Positions 21,114 through 31,486 of a DNA stretch of 64,000 nucleotides are shown here, piece after piece. Location of the stretch: contig NZ_JAUFPL010000018.1 in assembly GCF_030409215.1 (NCBI RefSeq), positions 277,760 through 341,759 on the forward strand, read 5' to 3'. The position numbers were made by a program, and so were the translations under genes. Source of the stretch: Halomonas ramblicola. Lineage in GTDB: Bacteria; Pseudomonadota; Gammaproteobacteria; Pseudomonadales; Halomonadaceae. The notes below the pieces were generated by a model. The model had not been told where the DNA came from and did no database searches. It saw only the letters and a list, made by a program, of their open reading frames with translations. Each line of letters begins with the position of its first letter. Positions within the stretch are counted from its first letter, which is position 1.

Positions 21114-21505
21114 TGCAGTTGCCTCTCGATGTGGCGAAGGACGTCTTCCAGGGGCATTTCCGAGGTGTAGACCCCGCATACCCCCGCGTTCAGCAGTGCC
21201 TCGCGGTCCTTCTCGGGAATAGTGCCGCCCACGAAGATCTTGATGTCGCCGGCATCGTATTCCTTCAGGCAGCGCATGGTCTCGTTGACCAGCTCCAGGT
21301 GGCTACCCGACAGCATGCTCAGTCCCACCACATCCACGTCCTCGTCCACCGCGACCTTGGCTATGTACTCGGCGCTCTTGCGCAGCCCGGTGTAGATCAC
21401 CTCCGCGCCCGCGTCGCGCAGGGCCAGGGCGATCACCTTGGCGCCCACGTCGTGGCCGTCGAGGCCGGGTTTGGCGATCAGGATTCTCTTGCCTTTCAAA
21501 CTCAT
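21110..21505 (-). CDS. Acyl-CoA mutase small subunit, B12-binding domain
   Basis: A 131-residue free-standing cobalamin-binding domain. The lower-ligand motif DGHDVG (Asp16-x-His18-x-x-Gly21) is present, followed by GLSMLSGSHL and VGGTIPEKD, the SxL and GG segments that embrace the nucleotide tail. It pairs with the large subunit encoded 51 nt upstream to form a split mutase as in archaea, isobutyryl-CoA mutase and hydroxyisobutyryl-CoA mutase. Confidence 0.93.
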   Translation of the reverse strand: MSLKGKRILIAKPGLDGHDVGAKVIALALRDAGAEVIYTGLRKSAEYIAKVAVDEDVDVVGLSMLSGSHLELVNETMRCLKEYDAGDIKIFVGGTIPEKDREALLNAGVCGVYTSEMPLEDVLRHIERQLQ

Positions 21506-21556
21506 GGGGTTTCTCCGGTGACGATGGGCGGGGCCGACCGGCCTGTCGGGCGCCGC

Positions 21557-23169
<1,613 letters not shown>

Positions 23170-23173
<4 letters not shown>

Positions 23174-23946
23174 CGGGTTCTCCTGCTATTCAGCACCTTG
23201 TCGGCGGCTTCCCAGTGGTCGTCATGGGTCCAGGTCTCAACGAAATGGCGAGTCTCGATGGCCGCCAGCGCGGACGGCGGCTGGCCATCGCGATGGGCGC
23301 TGGCCAGCGCCTTGAAGGCCCGGAGCACTTGCGGGACCTGGGCGAGGATGGGCCGGCAGAACGCCTGCACGCTGTCGTCGAGTGATTGTCCCGGAGTGGT
23401 GGCCTGGTCGATGAGGCCGATACCCAGCGCGTCGTCGGCGTTGAGCAGTTCGGCCCGCGACAGCAGGCGCAGGGCCTGGGTCGCGCCCACGCGATGCATA
23501 AGCCGGCTGCCGCCGCCCCAGGCGGTGGAGATGTTGAGCCTGCCCTGGATGAAGCCGATGCGGCTGGTGGGGCCGGCGACGATGAAGTCGCAGGCCACGG
23601 CGAGCTCCGCGCCGCCGCCCAGGGCGTCGCCGTTCAGGGCGGCGATGACCGGAACGGGAAAGCGCGAGATCGCCTCGAGGGCCCGCCGGGCATCGCGGCT
23701 CATGGCCTCGGCCTCGGTGTCGGAACGCACCGCCGAGAGGTCGCGCAGATCGCCGCCGGCGGCAAAGCTCTTGTCGCCGGCCCCGGTCAGCACCGCGGCC
23801 CTGAGCCCGAGCGTCTCGGCGTGTTGCGTGAAGACGTCGGCGATGTCATCGAGCACCGCGCGGGACAGGGCGTTGCGTTTATCCGGGCGGTTGATGGTCA
23901 CCCGCAGCAGGGGGCCGTCCGTCGCGACGAGGAGATGATCGGCCAT
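23170..23946 (-). CDS. Crotonase-fold enzyme resembling ethyl/methylmalonyl-CoA decarboxylase (ECHDC1-like)
   Basis: A 258-residue enoyl-CoA hydratase/isomerase-family protein. The oxyanion-hole segments are FAAGGDL (about 61-67) and GDALGGGAEL (107-116). The stretch from IGFIQGRLNIS to AWGGGSRLMHRVG resembles the ECHDC1 and ScpB type decarboxylases more than classical hydratases, and no clear hydratase Glu pair is evident. Beside a methylmalonyl-type mutase, a role as a malonyl-CoA-analogue decarboxylase or repair enzyme is plausible, as in the E. coli scpAB locus; hydratase activity cannot be excluded. It is the first gene of the minus-strand operon. Confidence 0.75.
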
Positions 23947-23987
23947 CGGCGTTCTCCGGTCTTGTATTTATTTCTGCATATCGAATA

Positions 23988-24017
23988 ACTATACGTATGG
24001 GTGAAAAAAAGTGTCAA
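23988..24017 (-). promoter_or_regulatory. Sigma-70 promoter of the mutase operon
   Basis: On the minus strand TTGACA (24017-24012) and TATAGT (23993-23988) are separated by 18 nt, 42 nt or more upstream of the crotonase ATG. A palindrome ATACGTAT (23991-23998) overlaps the -10 and is a possible operator for the IclR regulator encoded just upstream (inference). Confidence 0.7.
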
Positions 24018-24140
24018 GTGCGCACGAGTCGACGACCGGCATGCGGCCAGCGGGAGGCGTTCGAGGGGGGAGGTGAGAAGGCGGGCGGGCAACCCGTCCG
24101 GGCGGGTGGGTCGCTATGGTCGTGTGGGGCGGCGAGGGGC

Positions 24141-24923
24141 TTAGAGTCTGGTAAGGCGGTCGCCGTGACGGATCAGGGTGGCGAGGTAGTGCTCAAGCTG
24201 GCGTGACATGCGCTCCATGGGGCCGGCGATCGCCACGCCCAGGGTCTCGCCGTAGACCTGGCGGGCGATGGCGATGGCCATGACGTCATCGACGTTCTCG
24301 CCACGCGTAATGAAGTAGCCGCGACGGCTGCTCTCCACGATGTCGTCCATCAACTGATGGCGGTCGGTGAGCGTTCGGCCCGTGGCCGGGGTGAGGGGCA
24401 GCTGCTCGAGCAGCGCCTGCAGGGTCTGGTCGGTTTCCTGCCCCAGCATGGCCTTACCGATGGCGCTGGAGTGAAGCGGCTTGGCGTCGCCCGGGCGTGC
24501 AGCGTAACGCACGGTGTGGGTGCCTTCGATGACCTCCAGGTAGACCACGGCGTCGCCCTGGCGCTTGCCCAGGATCACCGTTTCGCCGAGTTCGTCGCGC
24601 AGTTCGTGCAGCACGGGGGATACGCTTTCCAGCAGCGGGTCGTGGGTGGCGATAGCCTGGGCGACCTGCAGCAGGCGCTTGGTGGGATAGACCCGCTTCT
24701 TCTGCTCGAGGACGTAAACGTAACCCAGCGCCTGCAGGGTCTTGATCAACGCATGGCAACTGCTGACCGGGGTGTCGATGCGCTTGGCCAGGTCGCTGAG
24801 CGGCAGCGGCGTCTGATCGTCGGCAAAGGCCTCGAAGAGACTGAGGGTACGTGCCGCCGTCTTGACGCTCTCGGGCTTGCCGCGTTCCGCGGGGTCTCCG
24901 GCTGACCGGGGGGTTCGTTTCAT
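24141..24923 (-). CDS. IclR-family transcriptional regulator
   Basis: A 260-residue regulator with an N-terminal winged helix (about 20-85, SLFEAFADDQTPLPLSDLAKRI) and a C-terminal IclR effector domain (about 95-255, including HSSAIGKAML and the GYFITRGENVDDVMAIA segment). The ATG at 24923 is chosen because AAAGAGAG precedes it and the frame upstream has no family similarity. It lies between the mutase operon and the divergent TRAP genes, so it probably controls both. Confidence 0.9.
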   Translation of the reverse strand: MKRTPRSAGDPAERGKPESVKTAARTLSLFEAFADDQTPLPLSDLAKRIDTPVSSCHALIKTLQALGYVYVLEQKKRVYPTKRLLQVAQAIATHDPLLESVSPVLHELRDELGETVILGKRQGDAVVYLEVIEGTHTVRYAARPGDAKPLHSSAIGKAMLGQETDQTLQALLEQLPLTPATGRTLTDRHQLMDDIVESSRRGYFITRGENVDDVMAIAIARQVYGETLGVAIAGPMERMSRQLEHYLATLIRHGDRLTRL

Positions 24924-25039
24924 TGCCAGTTCTCTCTTTGCAATACAGGGCACGGCCCGGGAGCTTACATGAGGCTCGGCCGATTGCCAGCCCGTCGTCA
25001 TGGGGCAAGCGCGGGGACGGAGGCAGCCGTGTCGCCCAG

Positions 25040-25121
25040 TTCGGCTAAAGTATAAGTGATTTCGGCTTTCTGAAAAACATTACACAGGTGGGAAAAAGTG
25101 CTAGCGTGGGACTATTAGTCC
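25040..25121 (+). promoter_or_regulatory. Candidate operator region upstream of the TRAP genes
   Basis: The 308-nt gap between the iclR-type gene and the TAXI receptor gene holds a direct repeat TTCGGCT at 25040-25046 and 25061-25067, exactly 21 nt apart (two helical turns). It also holds a perfect 13-nt palindrome GGACTATTAGTCC at 25109-25121. TATAAG at 25051-25056 sits between the repeats. I could not identify a convincing -35/-10 pair. Confidence 0.4.
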
Positions 25122-25231
25122 GGAAGCGGCCGTCACTCGTCGCTATCCGGGGACCACGACTCCCAGGGAAGATCCCACCGCTGGTGGGCATGCCATCGTA
25201 AGGACTCGCACATGCCAGGAGGACAACAACA

Positions 25232-26251
25232 ATGCCAGCTACAACCTACGGCACAGCCAGTCACTATCTGAATGCTTTCACCCTGGGCGCGGCGGGGATC
25301 GTCGCGGCGAGCCTGTTGCCGCTCACCGCCGAGGCCCAGGCCAGGCTCGCCATGGGCGCGACCCACAGCGGATCGGCCTTCTATTCCTATCAGGTCGCCG
25401 TGGTGTCCGACTGGAACGACACCGTCGAAGGCGTTGGGATGAGCGTCCAGGAACTGGGCGGGGCCGCCGCCTCGACACAGGCTTTGCTGCGCGGAGAGGT
25501 GGATATGGGGATCGCGGTGACCTCCTCCGACCATCAAGCCGTCCAGGGCGAGGGGGACTACGGTTCGCCGGCGGAGAACCTGCGCACGCTGTACTTCTTC
25601 GCGCCACTGCCCTTGAACTGGGTTGTGTCGGATGACTCCGACATCGCCGGCCTCGAGGACCTGGCCGGACGCGATTTCAATCCCGGCGGGCGCGGCACCG
25701 CCACGGAGGGCCAGACGGAGACCGCGCTGGAGATCCTCGGCATCGCGCCCAACTACTATCGCGCCGGTGGCAGCGACGCGCTGGATGCCTACCAGAACCG
25801 GCGTCTCGATGCCTTCGTGAAAGCCGGCCTGCATCCCGATGGCTACATCCAGCAAGCCCATTCGTCGCGGCCGGTGCGGCTATTGTCGATGACCCCGGAC
25901 CAGGCGCAACAGGTGGCCGATGCCCGGCCGTACTTCAGCGTCGGCGAGGTCGATCCCGCTGACTTCTATGGTGAACAGGAAAGCCCCTTGATCACTATCC
26001 AGACCGGGATCGGCATCAACACCACCAGCGAGCTCGCTGAGGAAGCCGCCTACGGTATCGTGGAGCGCGCGTTTTCCGAGGAGGGGATCCAGGCCGCGGC
26101 CGACGGCTATGCGCCTGCCTCCCAGGTCGATCCGCTGCAGCTGACGCTCAACGCCAGCGTGGCTCCCCTGCATGCCGGGGTGGTGCGTTACCTGAAGGAA
26201 CAGGGACACGAGGTTCCCGAGCGCCTGGTGCCGCCGGAATACAACGAGTGA
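25232..26251 (+). CDS. TAXI-family TRAP transporter solute receptor
   Basis: A 339-residue periplasmic binding protein. An N-terminal signal (about 1-36, ending TAEAQA) is followed by the TAXI fold with ATHSGSAFYSYQ near the ligand loop and the ASTQALLRGEVDMGI segment typical of the family. It hands a carboxylate-type ligand to the fused membrane subunit encoded next. An AGGAGG ribosome site lies nine bases before the ATG, the strongest in this region, so high expression is expected. Confidence 0.88.
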   Translation: MPATTYGTASHYLNAFTLGAAGIVAASLLPLTAEAQARLAMGATHSGSAFYSYQVAVVSDWNDTVEGVGMSVQELGGAAASTQALLRGEVDMGIAVTSSDHQAVQGEGDYGSPAENLRTLYFFAPLPLNWVVSDDSDIAGLEDLAGRDFNPGGRGTATEGQTETALEILGIAPNYYRAGGSDALDAYQNRRLDAFVKAGLHPDGYIQQAHSSRPVRLLSMTPDQAQQVADARPYFSVGEVDPADFYGEQESPLITIQTGIGINTTSELAEEAAYGIVERAFSEEGIQAAADGYAPASQVDPLQLTLNASVAPLHAGVVRYLKEQGHEVPERLVPPEYNE

Positions 26252-26303
26252 TGGCATCCGGCAGGGCCGCCAGCACGTGCCAACCATGACATTTCAAGTC
26301 GTC

Positions 26304-26357
26304 AGCGGGCGGGGTCGCGGCATCGCCTCCGCCCGCTGCCAAGGTCCGGGGACCTTG
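26304..26357 (+). other. Tandem hairpins between receptor and permease genes
   Basis: Two stable stems fill the 118-nt spacer: AGCGGGCGG (26304-26312) with CCGCCCGCT (26329-26337), then CAAGGTCC (26340-26347) with GGACCTTG (26350-26357). Neither has a U run, and the second ends 12 nt before the permease ATG. Such structures commonly protect the upstream receptor message and lower the permease level (inference). Confidence 0.6.
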
Positions 26358-26369
26358 AGGGTCTAGCGT

Positions 26370-28412
26370 ATGAGTTCTGATGAACGCGTCACCTCCCTGC
26401 GCCGCTTCAGCGGTGCTGCCGGGTGGCTGATCGGCGGCCTCGCCCTGGCGTGGATCCTCTTCCATATCGTCACCGCCGGCGTGGGGATGCTACCCAACTA
26501 CCAGCAACGTGCCGTCCACCTGGGTGGCGCCCTGTTCTTCGTGTTTCTGCTGTACCAGGGGCGCGCCCGCTTTCCCCGCTTGCAGCTGGCGCTGGTCGAT
26601 CTGCCGTGCGCGTTCGCCTGTCTGGTGCTGCTGGGGTATATCTTCGTCAACTACGACGCCATCGTGATGAGCAACTGGTACGTCAATGAGGCGGTGGAGA
26701 AGGCGTTTGGCGTCGCGCTGTTCCTGCTGTTGTTGGAAGCCGTCCGGCGCACCCTGGGCTGGCTGTTCGTCGGCCTGATCCTGTTCTTCTGCGTCTATGC
26801 CTATTTCGGTCCTTACATGCCGGGCCCGCTGGCCCACCGCGGCCTGTCGCTGGAGCGGATGATCTACGTCTTCTACATGGGCAACAACGGCATCCTCGGC
26901 ACGCTGATGGGCATTTCGGCGACCGTGGTAACCCTGTTCCTGATCCTGGGGGCATTGCTCAACGCCAGTGGGGCCGGGGATACCTTCATCCGCATCGCCA
27001 TGCGGCTCGGCGGACGCATTCGCGGTGGCGCGGGCATCGTCGCCGTGATCGGCAGCGCCTTTATGGGCATGGTGAATGGCAGCACGGTGGCCAACGTGAC
27101 CAGCACCGGGGTGTTGACCATCCCGTTGATGCGCCGCCTGGGATTCGATCGCAACCTGGCGGGCTCCATCGAGGCGGTCGCCTCGACGGGCGGGCAGATC
27201 ATGCCGCCGATCATGGGGCCGGGCGCCTTCCTGATGGCGGAGCTGCTGGGCATTGCCTACCTGGATGTGGTCACGGCCGCCCTCGTGCCCTCGGTGTTGT
27301 TCTTCACCGCGCTGTTGCTGGGCGTCTATCTGATGGCGCGGCGTTATCGGCTGGAGGCATTGCCGCCGGAGTTGATCCCGTCGCGGCGGGAGGCATTCGA
27401 GCCCCTGGCCATGGCTAGTCTGCTGGTGCCGATCGGTATCCTGCTGTACTTCATACTGCAGCGTTACACGATACAGACGGCGGTGTTCTGGTCGCTGGTC
27501 TCCATCAGCGCAATGATGGTCGCGGGCGCCCTGTTTCGCCGCCGGCCACCCGAGACCGCGGCCAGCGAACAAGCCCACAGGGTGGCGGGCCTCATGGTCG
27601 ACGAGACAGATCGGGTGCAGCGGACAGTCGTCAGCAGCGCGGGCCAGCGGCTCGTCGACGTGGCCGGGTCGACCTATCGGGGGTTGTACGCTGCCGCGGT
27701 GAGCGTGGTATACATCGCCATGATCATCGCCGCCGCCCAGATCATGGTCTCCACCATCAACCTGACCGGGCTGGGCGTGACCCTGTCGCAGGTGATCCTG
27801 TCCATCGGCGGGGATTACCTGTTCGTCTCGCTGGTGCTCACCATGGCGCTGGCCATCATCCTGGGGATGGGGATGCCGACCCCGGCGGCCTATGCCGTGG
27901 CTGCTGCGGTGCTGGCGCCACCACTGCTGAACCTGGGCTTCGAGCGCCTGCCGTCGCATCTCTTCCTGTACTTCTTCGCCAGCGTGTCGGCCATCACGCC
28001 GCCGGTCGCGGCGGGGATCTTTGCCGCCATCGCCATCAGCGGTGGGACCTTCTTCGGCACGGCCCGCTACGCGCTGACCCTGGCCTGTAGCCTGTTCATC
28101 CTGCCGTTTCTGTTCATCCTGAACCCGGAGCTCACCCTGGCGGGCAATCCCCTGGCCATCCTGGTCGCGTTGCTGAGTGCGCTGGTGGGCATCGGCTTCC
28201 TGTCGGTGGCGGCCATCGGACATCTATGGGGCGGCATGGGGCCCGTGTCCCGGCTACTGGTGGGGGGAGGTGCCATCGTCATGGTCACCCCGGGCATATG
28301 GGTGGACATGGCCGGGGTACTGTGCATCGTGGCGGGGCTGGCCCTGCATCGGTTCCACGCCGTGAGATCCCGCCAGCGACTGGGAAAAGGGCGCGATGAG
28401 CATGCCGGATAA
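26370..28412 (+). CDS. Fused TRAP transporter permease (DctQ-DctM, 4TM-12TM type)
   Basis: A 680-residue membrane protein with about 16-18 helices. The N-terminal quarter corresponds to the small DctQ-like subunit and the rest to the DctM-like subunit, with GSAFMGMVNGSTVANV and the MGMPTPAAYAV segment characteristic of the 4TM/12TM class that works with TAXI receptors. It uses ion gradients, usually Na+, for uptake of organic acids. The start has no strong ribosome site (AGGGTCTAGCG). It overlaps the thioesterase gene by 17 nt. Confidence 0.9.
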   Translation: MSSDERVTSLRRFSGAAGWLIGGLALAWILFHIVTAGVGMLPNYQQRAVHLGGALFFVFLLYQGRARFPRLQLALVDLPCAFACLVLLGYIFVNYDAIVMSNWYVNEAVEKAFGVALFLLLLEAVRRTLGWLFVGLILFFCVYAYFGPYMPGPLAHRGLSLERMIYVFYMGNNGILGTLMGISATVVTLFLILGALLNASGAGDTFIRIAMRLGGRIRGGAGIVAVIGSAFMGMVNGSTVANVTSTGVLTIPLMRRLGFDRNLAGSIEAVASTGGQIMPPIMGPGAFLMAELLGIAYLDVVTAALVPSVLFFTALLLGVYLMARRYRLEALPPELIPSRREAFEPLAMASLLVPIGILLYFILQRYTIQTAVFWSLVSISAMMVAGALFRRRPPETAASEQAHRVAGLMVDETDRVQRTVVSSAGQRLVDVAGSTYRGLYAAAVSVVYIAMIIAAAQIMVSTINLTGLGVTLSQVILSIGGDYLFVSLVLTMALAIILGMGMPTPAAYAVAAAVLAPPLLNLGFERLPSHLFLYFFASVSAITPPVAAGIFAAIAISGGTFFGTARYALTLACSLFILPFLFILNPELTLAGNPLAILVALLSALVGIGFLSVAAIGHLWGGMGPVSRLLVGGGAIVMVTPGIWVDMAGVLCIVAGLALHRFHAVRSRQRLGKGRDEHAG

Positions 28413-28833
28413 TCCGTTTCTCGGACTCCTTGGTGCTCGCCTGGTGCATTGGGACCACGGGCAGTGCGAGTGGCAACTGGATATCGCCCCGTACCACCTG
28501 AACTCGCAGGGCTCGCTACAGGGCGGCGTCATCGCCACGCTACTGGATGTCGCCTGCGGCTATAGCGTCTTCTTTCACGCGGCCGATGAGCCCCCGGCAC
28601 GCACCGCCACCATCTCGCTGACCATCCATTACCTGGCCCGGGTCGATGGTGGGCGCGTGGTGGCCCGGGGCCGGCGGATCGGCGGCGGCAAGGCCATCTT
28701 CTTCGCCGAAGCGGAACTGCTTGACGAAGCGGGCGGTACGATCGCCAAGGCATCGGGAAGCTTTCGCAGTAAGCGCCGCAGCGATCCGGGGCGCTCGGCG
28801 AGGCATCAAAGCCGGGACACAAGCTTTCCATGA
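28396..28833 (+). CDS. PaaI-family hotdog thioesterase
   Basis: A 145-residue single hotdog domain of the PaaI type: LNSQGSLQGGVIATLLDVACG holds the Gln/Gly-Gly and Asp of the active-site helix, shown here across residues about 35-55. It hydrolyses acyl-CoA thioesters. Overlap with the TRAP gene indicates translational coupling, so it probably serves the same catabolic route, for example by freeing CoA from a stalled intermediate (inference). The last 20 residues are polar and outside the domain. Confidence 0.85.
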   Translation: MSMPDNPFLGLLGARLVHWDHGQCEWQLDIAPYHLNSQGSLQGGVIATLLDVACGYSVFFHAADEPPARTATISLTIHYLARVDGGRVVARGRRIGGGKAIFFAEAELLDEAGGTIAKASGSFRSKRRSDPGRSARHQSRDTSFP

Positions 28834-28874
28834 AGATCTGGGCAAACTGACGAAAATCATCCAGCCGATTCTTG

Positions 28875-30929
28875 CTATGCCTTCTCGACTCCTGTCCGAC
28901 CCCTTGGCCAGGCCTGTTTCCCCCTTACCAAGTCCCTGATCAGCCGCCGTCCCGGGTGCAGGTGGTCCGCCAGCGGCTGCTCCAGGGGCAGCGGCTCGTC
29001 GCAGATCCGTGAGGCGAGCAGCTCGGCGCACAGCGGAGCGCTGGCCAGGCCCCGGGAGCCGTGGGCGGCGCTGATCCACAGCCCCGGATGGTGGCGGCCG
29101 GGCGTGTCGGGCACGCGGGTGGCGTCCTTGGCCAGCACGGCATAGTCGTCGGCCCAGGCCGCGGCGTCGGGCACCGGGCCGGCATAGGGCGACTTGTCGG
29201 GGCTGGCCGCGCGCAGGGCGGCCCGGCCCGCCAGGCCCGCCGGGTCGAGGTCGGTACCCGCCGCGCGCAGTGCCGCCACATAGGCGGGCAGGGTGCGCTC
29301 GAGCTCCGCCAGGTTGGCGGCATGGTCCGCCTCGCGCACCCCGGTGTCGGTATCGCCCGGGACGAAGGTGGCGCCGAAGGTGAGCACGCCGTCCAGCGGC
29401 GGCGACACATAGCCCCCGGCGCACACCACCCGCCGCAGGGGCGGCGCCCCCTCGGGCAGGGTGAGCCGCGAGACCTGGCCGCGCACCGGCTGCAGCGGCA
29501 GCCGCGCGGTCTGGGCGAAGCGGTTGGCCAGCGTGGCGGTGGCGATCACCACCTGGTCCGCCGCCAGGGTCTCTCCGTCGGCGAGGCGCAGCCGCCAGCC
29601 GTCGCCGGCCGGCTCCAGGCCCTCGACCCCGGCGCGGCGGAAGTCGACCCCCGGGGAGTCGGCGAGCCGCGCGCAGAGGGCGTCGGGACGCACCCAGCCG
29701 GCCAGCGGATAGTCGAGCCCCGTCGTCGCCACCGCCACGCCGGCGCGACGACTCGCCTCCACGGCATCGACGCCCTCGACGGCGCCGGCCGGCAGCGGAT
29801 GGCGCTCGAGGAAGCGTGCCTGGCGGCTCGCCTCGCGCTCGCCGCCGGCCAGCTGCAGCACGCCACTCGGGGCCCAGAGTTCCCGGGCGGGGTCCAGGGC
29901 CTCGAGCCAGCGACAGCTGTGCAGCAACCCGGCGAGATAGACCCGGCTCTGGGGATTGGTGTCCGCGGCGAGCTTGACGTAGAGCGCCCCCTGGGCGTTG
30001 CCCGAGCCGCCGGCGCCGGGCCCCTCGCGGTCGAGCAGGGTCACTGCCACCCCACGCCCGGCCAGGGCCGCGGCCAGGCTCGCCCCGGCGATGCCGGCAC
30101 CCACCACGGCCACGCGTCGCACCGGCCGCGGCGCGGGCGGGGTGAACCAGGGCGTGCGCTGACGGCGCTCGTCGGCGGGCGGCGTGGCGATCTCGCCGGC
30201 CAGCATCTCGCGTTTGCGCCCGAAGCCCGGCACCTTGCGCCAGGCGAAGCCGGCCGCCGCCAGGCCGCGCTTGACCACCCCGGCGCAGGTGAAGGTGGCG
30301 AAGGTGGCACCGGGCCGCGAGCGCGCCGCCATGGCGGCGAACAGCTCGGGGCGCCACATCCCGGGATTCTTGGCCGGGGCGAAGCCGTCCAGGAACCAGG
30401 CATCGACCCGACCGTCGAGCAGCGCCAGGCGCTCGGTGGTGTCGCCGAGGTGCAGGTCCAGGGTCACCCGGTCGTCGAGCCGCAGGCGGTGCACCCCGGT
30501 CACCGGCGCCGGCCACTGGGCCACCAGCCGCGCGGCCCGCTCGGCCAGGTCGGGCCAGGCGGCCAGGGCCCGCGCCAGGTCGTCGCGACCCAGGGGATAC
30601 TTCTCGGTGGAGACCAGGTGCAGGCGGGCCGTCGCGGGGGCGTGCGCCTCGAAGCAGGCCCAGGTGCAGAGCATGTTCAGCCCGGTGCCGAAGCCGGTCT
30701 CGCCGACCACGAAGGGGCGTGACTCCCGCCACTCCCGGAAGCGTTCCGGCAGGCGGTTGGCGGCGATGAAGACATGCTCGGTCTCGGCCCGGCCGTCATG
30801 GCGCGAGAAGTAGACGTCGTCGAAGGCGGTCGAGTGCGGCGCGGACTCGCCCGTCTCGTCCTGGCGCCAGTCGAGGCGAGCGATCTCCAGGCCCGCCAGC
30901 GGGGGCAGGCCATCGGGGGCGGCGGTCAA
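28875..30929 (-). CDS. mnmC: Bifunctional tRNA 5-methylaminomethyl-2-thiouridine enzyme MnmC
   Basis: A 684-residue two-domain enzyme for the wobble uridine of several tRNAs. The N-terminal methyltransferase domain has the SAM motif VVGETGFGTGLNML and the DAWFLDGFAPAKNP active segment. The C-terminal FAD oxidoreductase domain starts near residue 270 with VAVVGAGIAGAS and ends with AHGSRGLASAPL. The C-terminal domain converts cmnm5U to nm5U and the N-terminal domain methylates it. Length and order match E. coli MnmC. Apparently monocistronic. Confidence 0.95.
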   Translation of the reverse strand: MTAAPDGLPPLAGLEIARLDWRQDETGESAPHSTAFDDVYFSRHDGRAETEHVFIAANRLPERFREWRESRPFVVGETGFGTGLNMLCTWACFEAHAPATARLHLVSTEKYPLGRDDLARALAAWPDLAERAARLVAQWPAPVTGVHRLRLDDRVTLDLHLGDTTERLALLDGRVDAWFLDGFAPAKNPGMWRPELFAAMAARSRPGATFATFTCAGVVKRGLAAAGFAWRKVPGFGRKREMLAGEIATPPADERRQRTPWFTPPAPRPVRRVAVVGAGIAGASLAAALAGRGVAVTLLDREGPGAGGSGNAQGALYVKLAADTNPQSRVYLAGLLHSCRWLEALDPARELWAPSGVLQLAGGEREASRQARFLERHPLPAGAVEGVDAVEASRRAGVAVATTGLDYPLAGWVRPDALCARLADSPGVDFRRAGVEGLEPAGDGWRLRLADGETLAADQVVIATATLANRFAQTARLPLQPVRGQVSRLTLPEGAPPLRRVVCAGGYVSPPLDGVLTFGATFVPGDTDTGVREADHAANLAELERTLPAYVAALRAAGTDLDPAGLAGRAALRAASPDKSPYAGPVPDAAAWADDYAVLAKDATRVPDTPGRHHPGLWISAAHGSRGLASAPLCAELLASRICDEPLPLEQPLADHLHPGRRLIRDLVRGKQAWPRGRTGVEKA

Positions 30930-31031
30930 GGCGGGGCTCCGGTGGGCAGGTGCTGGTCAGAATTTGATCGTCGCCGCCGCAGCGCCAGGGTGACAGGGCT
31001 GTCGCAAGGCGTCCGCGGCGTTTCAACAGTG

Positions 31032-31069
31032 TTATCCACAGTAGCTGTGCAAAACCCCGTTGTTGATAA
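31032..31069. promoter_or_regulatory. Pair of DnaA-box-like sites
   Basis: A perfect DnaA consensus TTATCCACA (31032-31040) is followed, in the opposite orientation, by TGTTGATAA (31061-31069), one mismatch from the consensus complement. They lie in the 141-nt gap between the divergent ends of mnmC and yciI, the second abutting the yciI stop. No AT-rich unwinding region or further boxes are nearby, so this is not an origin. Confidence 0.55.
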
Positions 31070-31070
31070 G

Positions 31071-31370
31071 TTACGGCAACACCTTCTTGAAGGGCTTCAC
31101 CGTCACCTTGGCGTAGACCCCGGCGATCACGTAGGGGTCGGCGTCGGCCCAGGCCTGGGCCTCCTTGAGGCTGTCGAACTCGGCGACCACCAGGCTGCCA
31201 CTGAAGCCGGCCTCGCCCGGGTCCTCGCTGTCGATGGCCGGATGCGGTCCGGCCAGCACCAGGCGGCCCTCGTCGCGCAGCGCCTCCAGGCGTGCCAGGT
31301 GGTCGGGCCGGGCGGCCAGGCGGCGTTCCAGGCTGCTGTTCACATCCTCGCTGATGATGGCATAGAGCAT
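31071..31370 (-). CDS. yciI: YciI-like protein
   Basis: A 99-residue ferredoxin-like protein of the YciI family, with the start [10 protein letters not shown], the central [21 protein letters not shown] and the later [20 protein letters not shown], all family hallmarks including the conserved His-Asp pairs. The ATG at 31370 is chosen because the frame upstream lacks similarity. Function in bacteria is uncertain. It is divergent from the RNase AM/yciO pair. Confidence 0.92.
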   Translation of the reverse strand: MLYAIISEDVNSSLERRLAARPDHLARLEALRDEGRLVLAGPHPAIDSEDPGEAGFSGSLVVAEFDSLKEAQAWADADPYVIAGVYAKVTVKPFKKVLP

Positions 31371-31486
31371 GGCGATGGGATCCTCGAGTGGGGCGGCTCG
31401 TGCCGCGAAAACGCGCGGGTGATTGACCGGGGTCGGCCCGGCGCGCACCATGGAGCGTCATTCTGACAAAGTCGCCAGTCGGCGTC

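Noticed and set aside
23947..24140. Cobalamin riboswitch upstream of the B12-dependent operon
   Set aside because: The 194-nt gap has no B12-box (GCCACTG) and is mostly accounted for by the promoter.
25084..25102. Possible sigma-54 promoter (GTGGGAAAAAGTGCT) before the TAXI gene
   Set aside because: Distance between GG and GC is 8 or 11 nt, not the required 10.
31032..31069. Replication origin
   Set aside because: Only two DnaA-type boxes, no AT-rich repeats, no dnaA/dnaN/gidA nearby.
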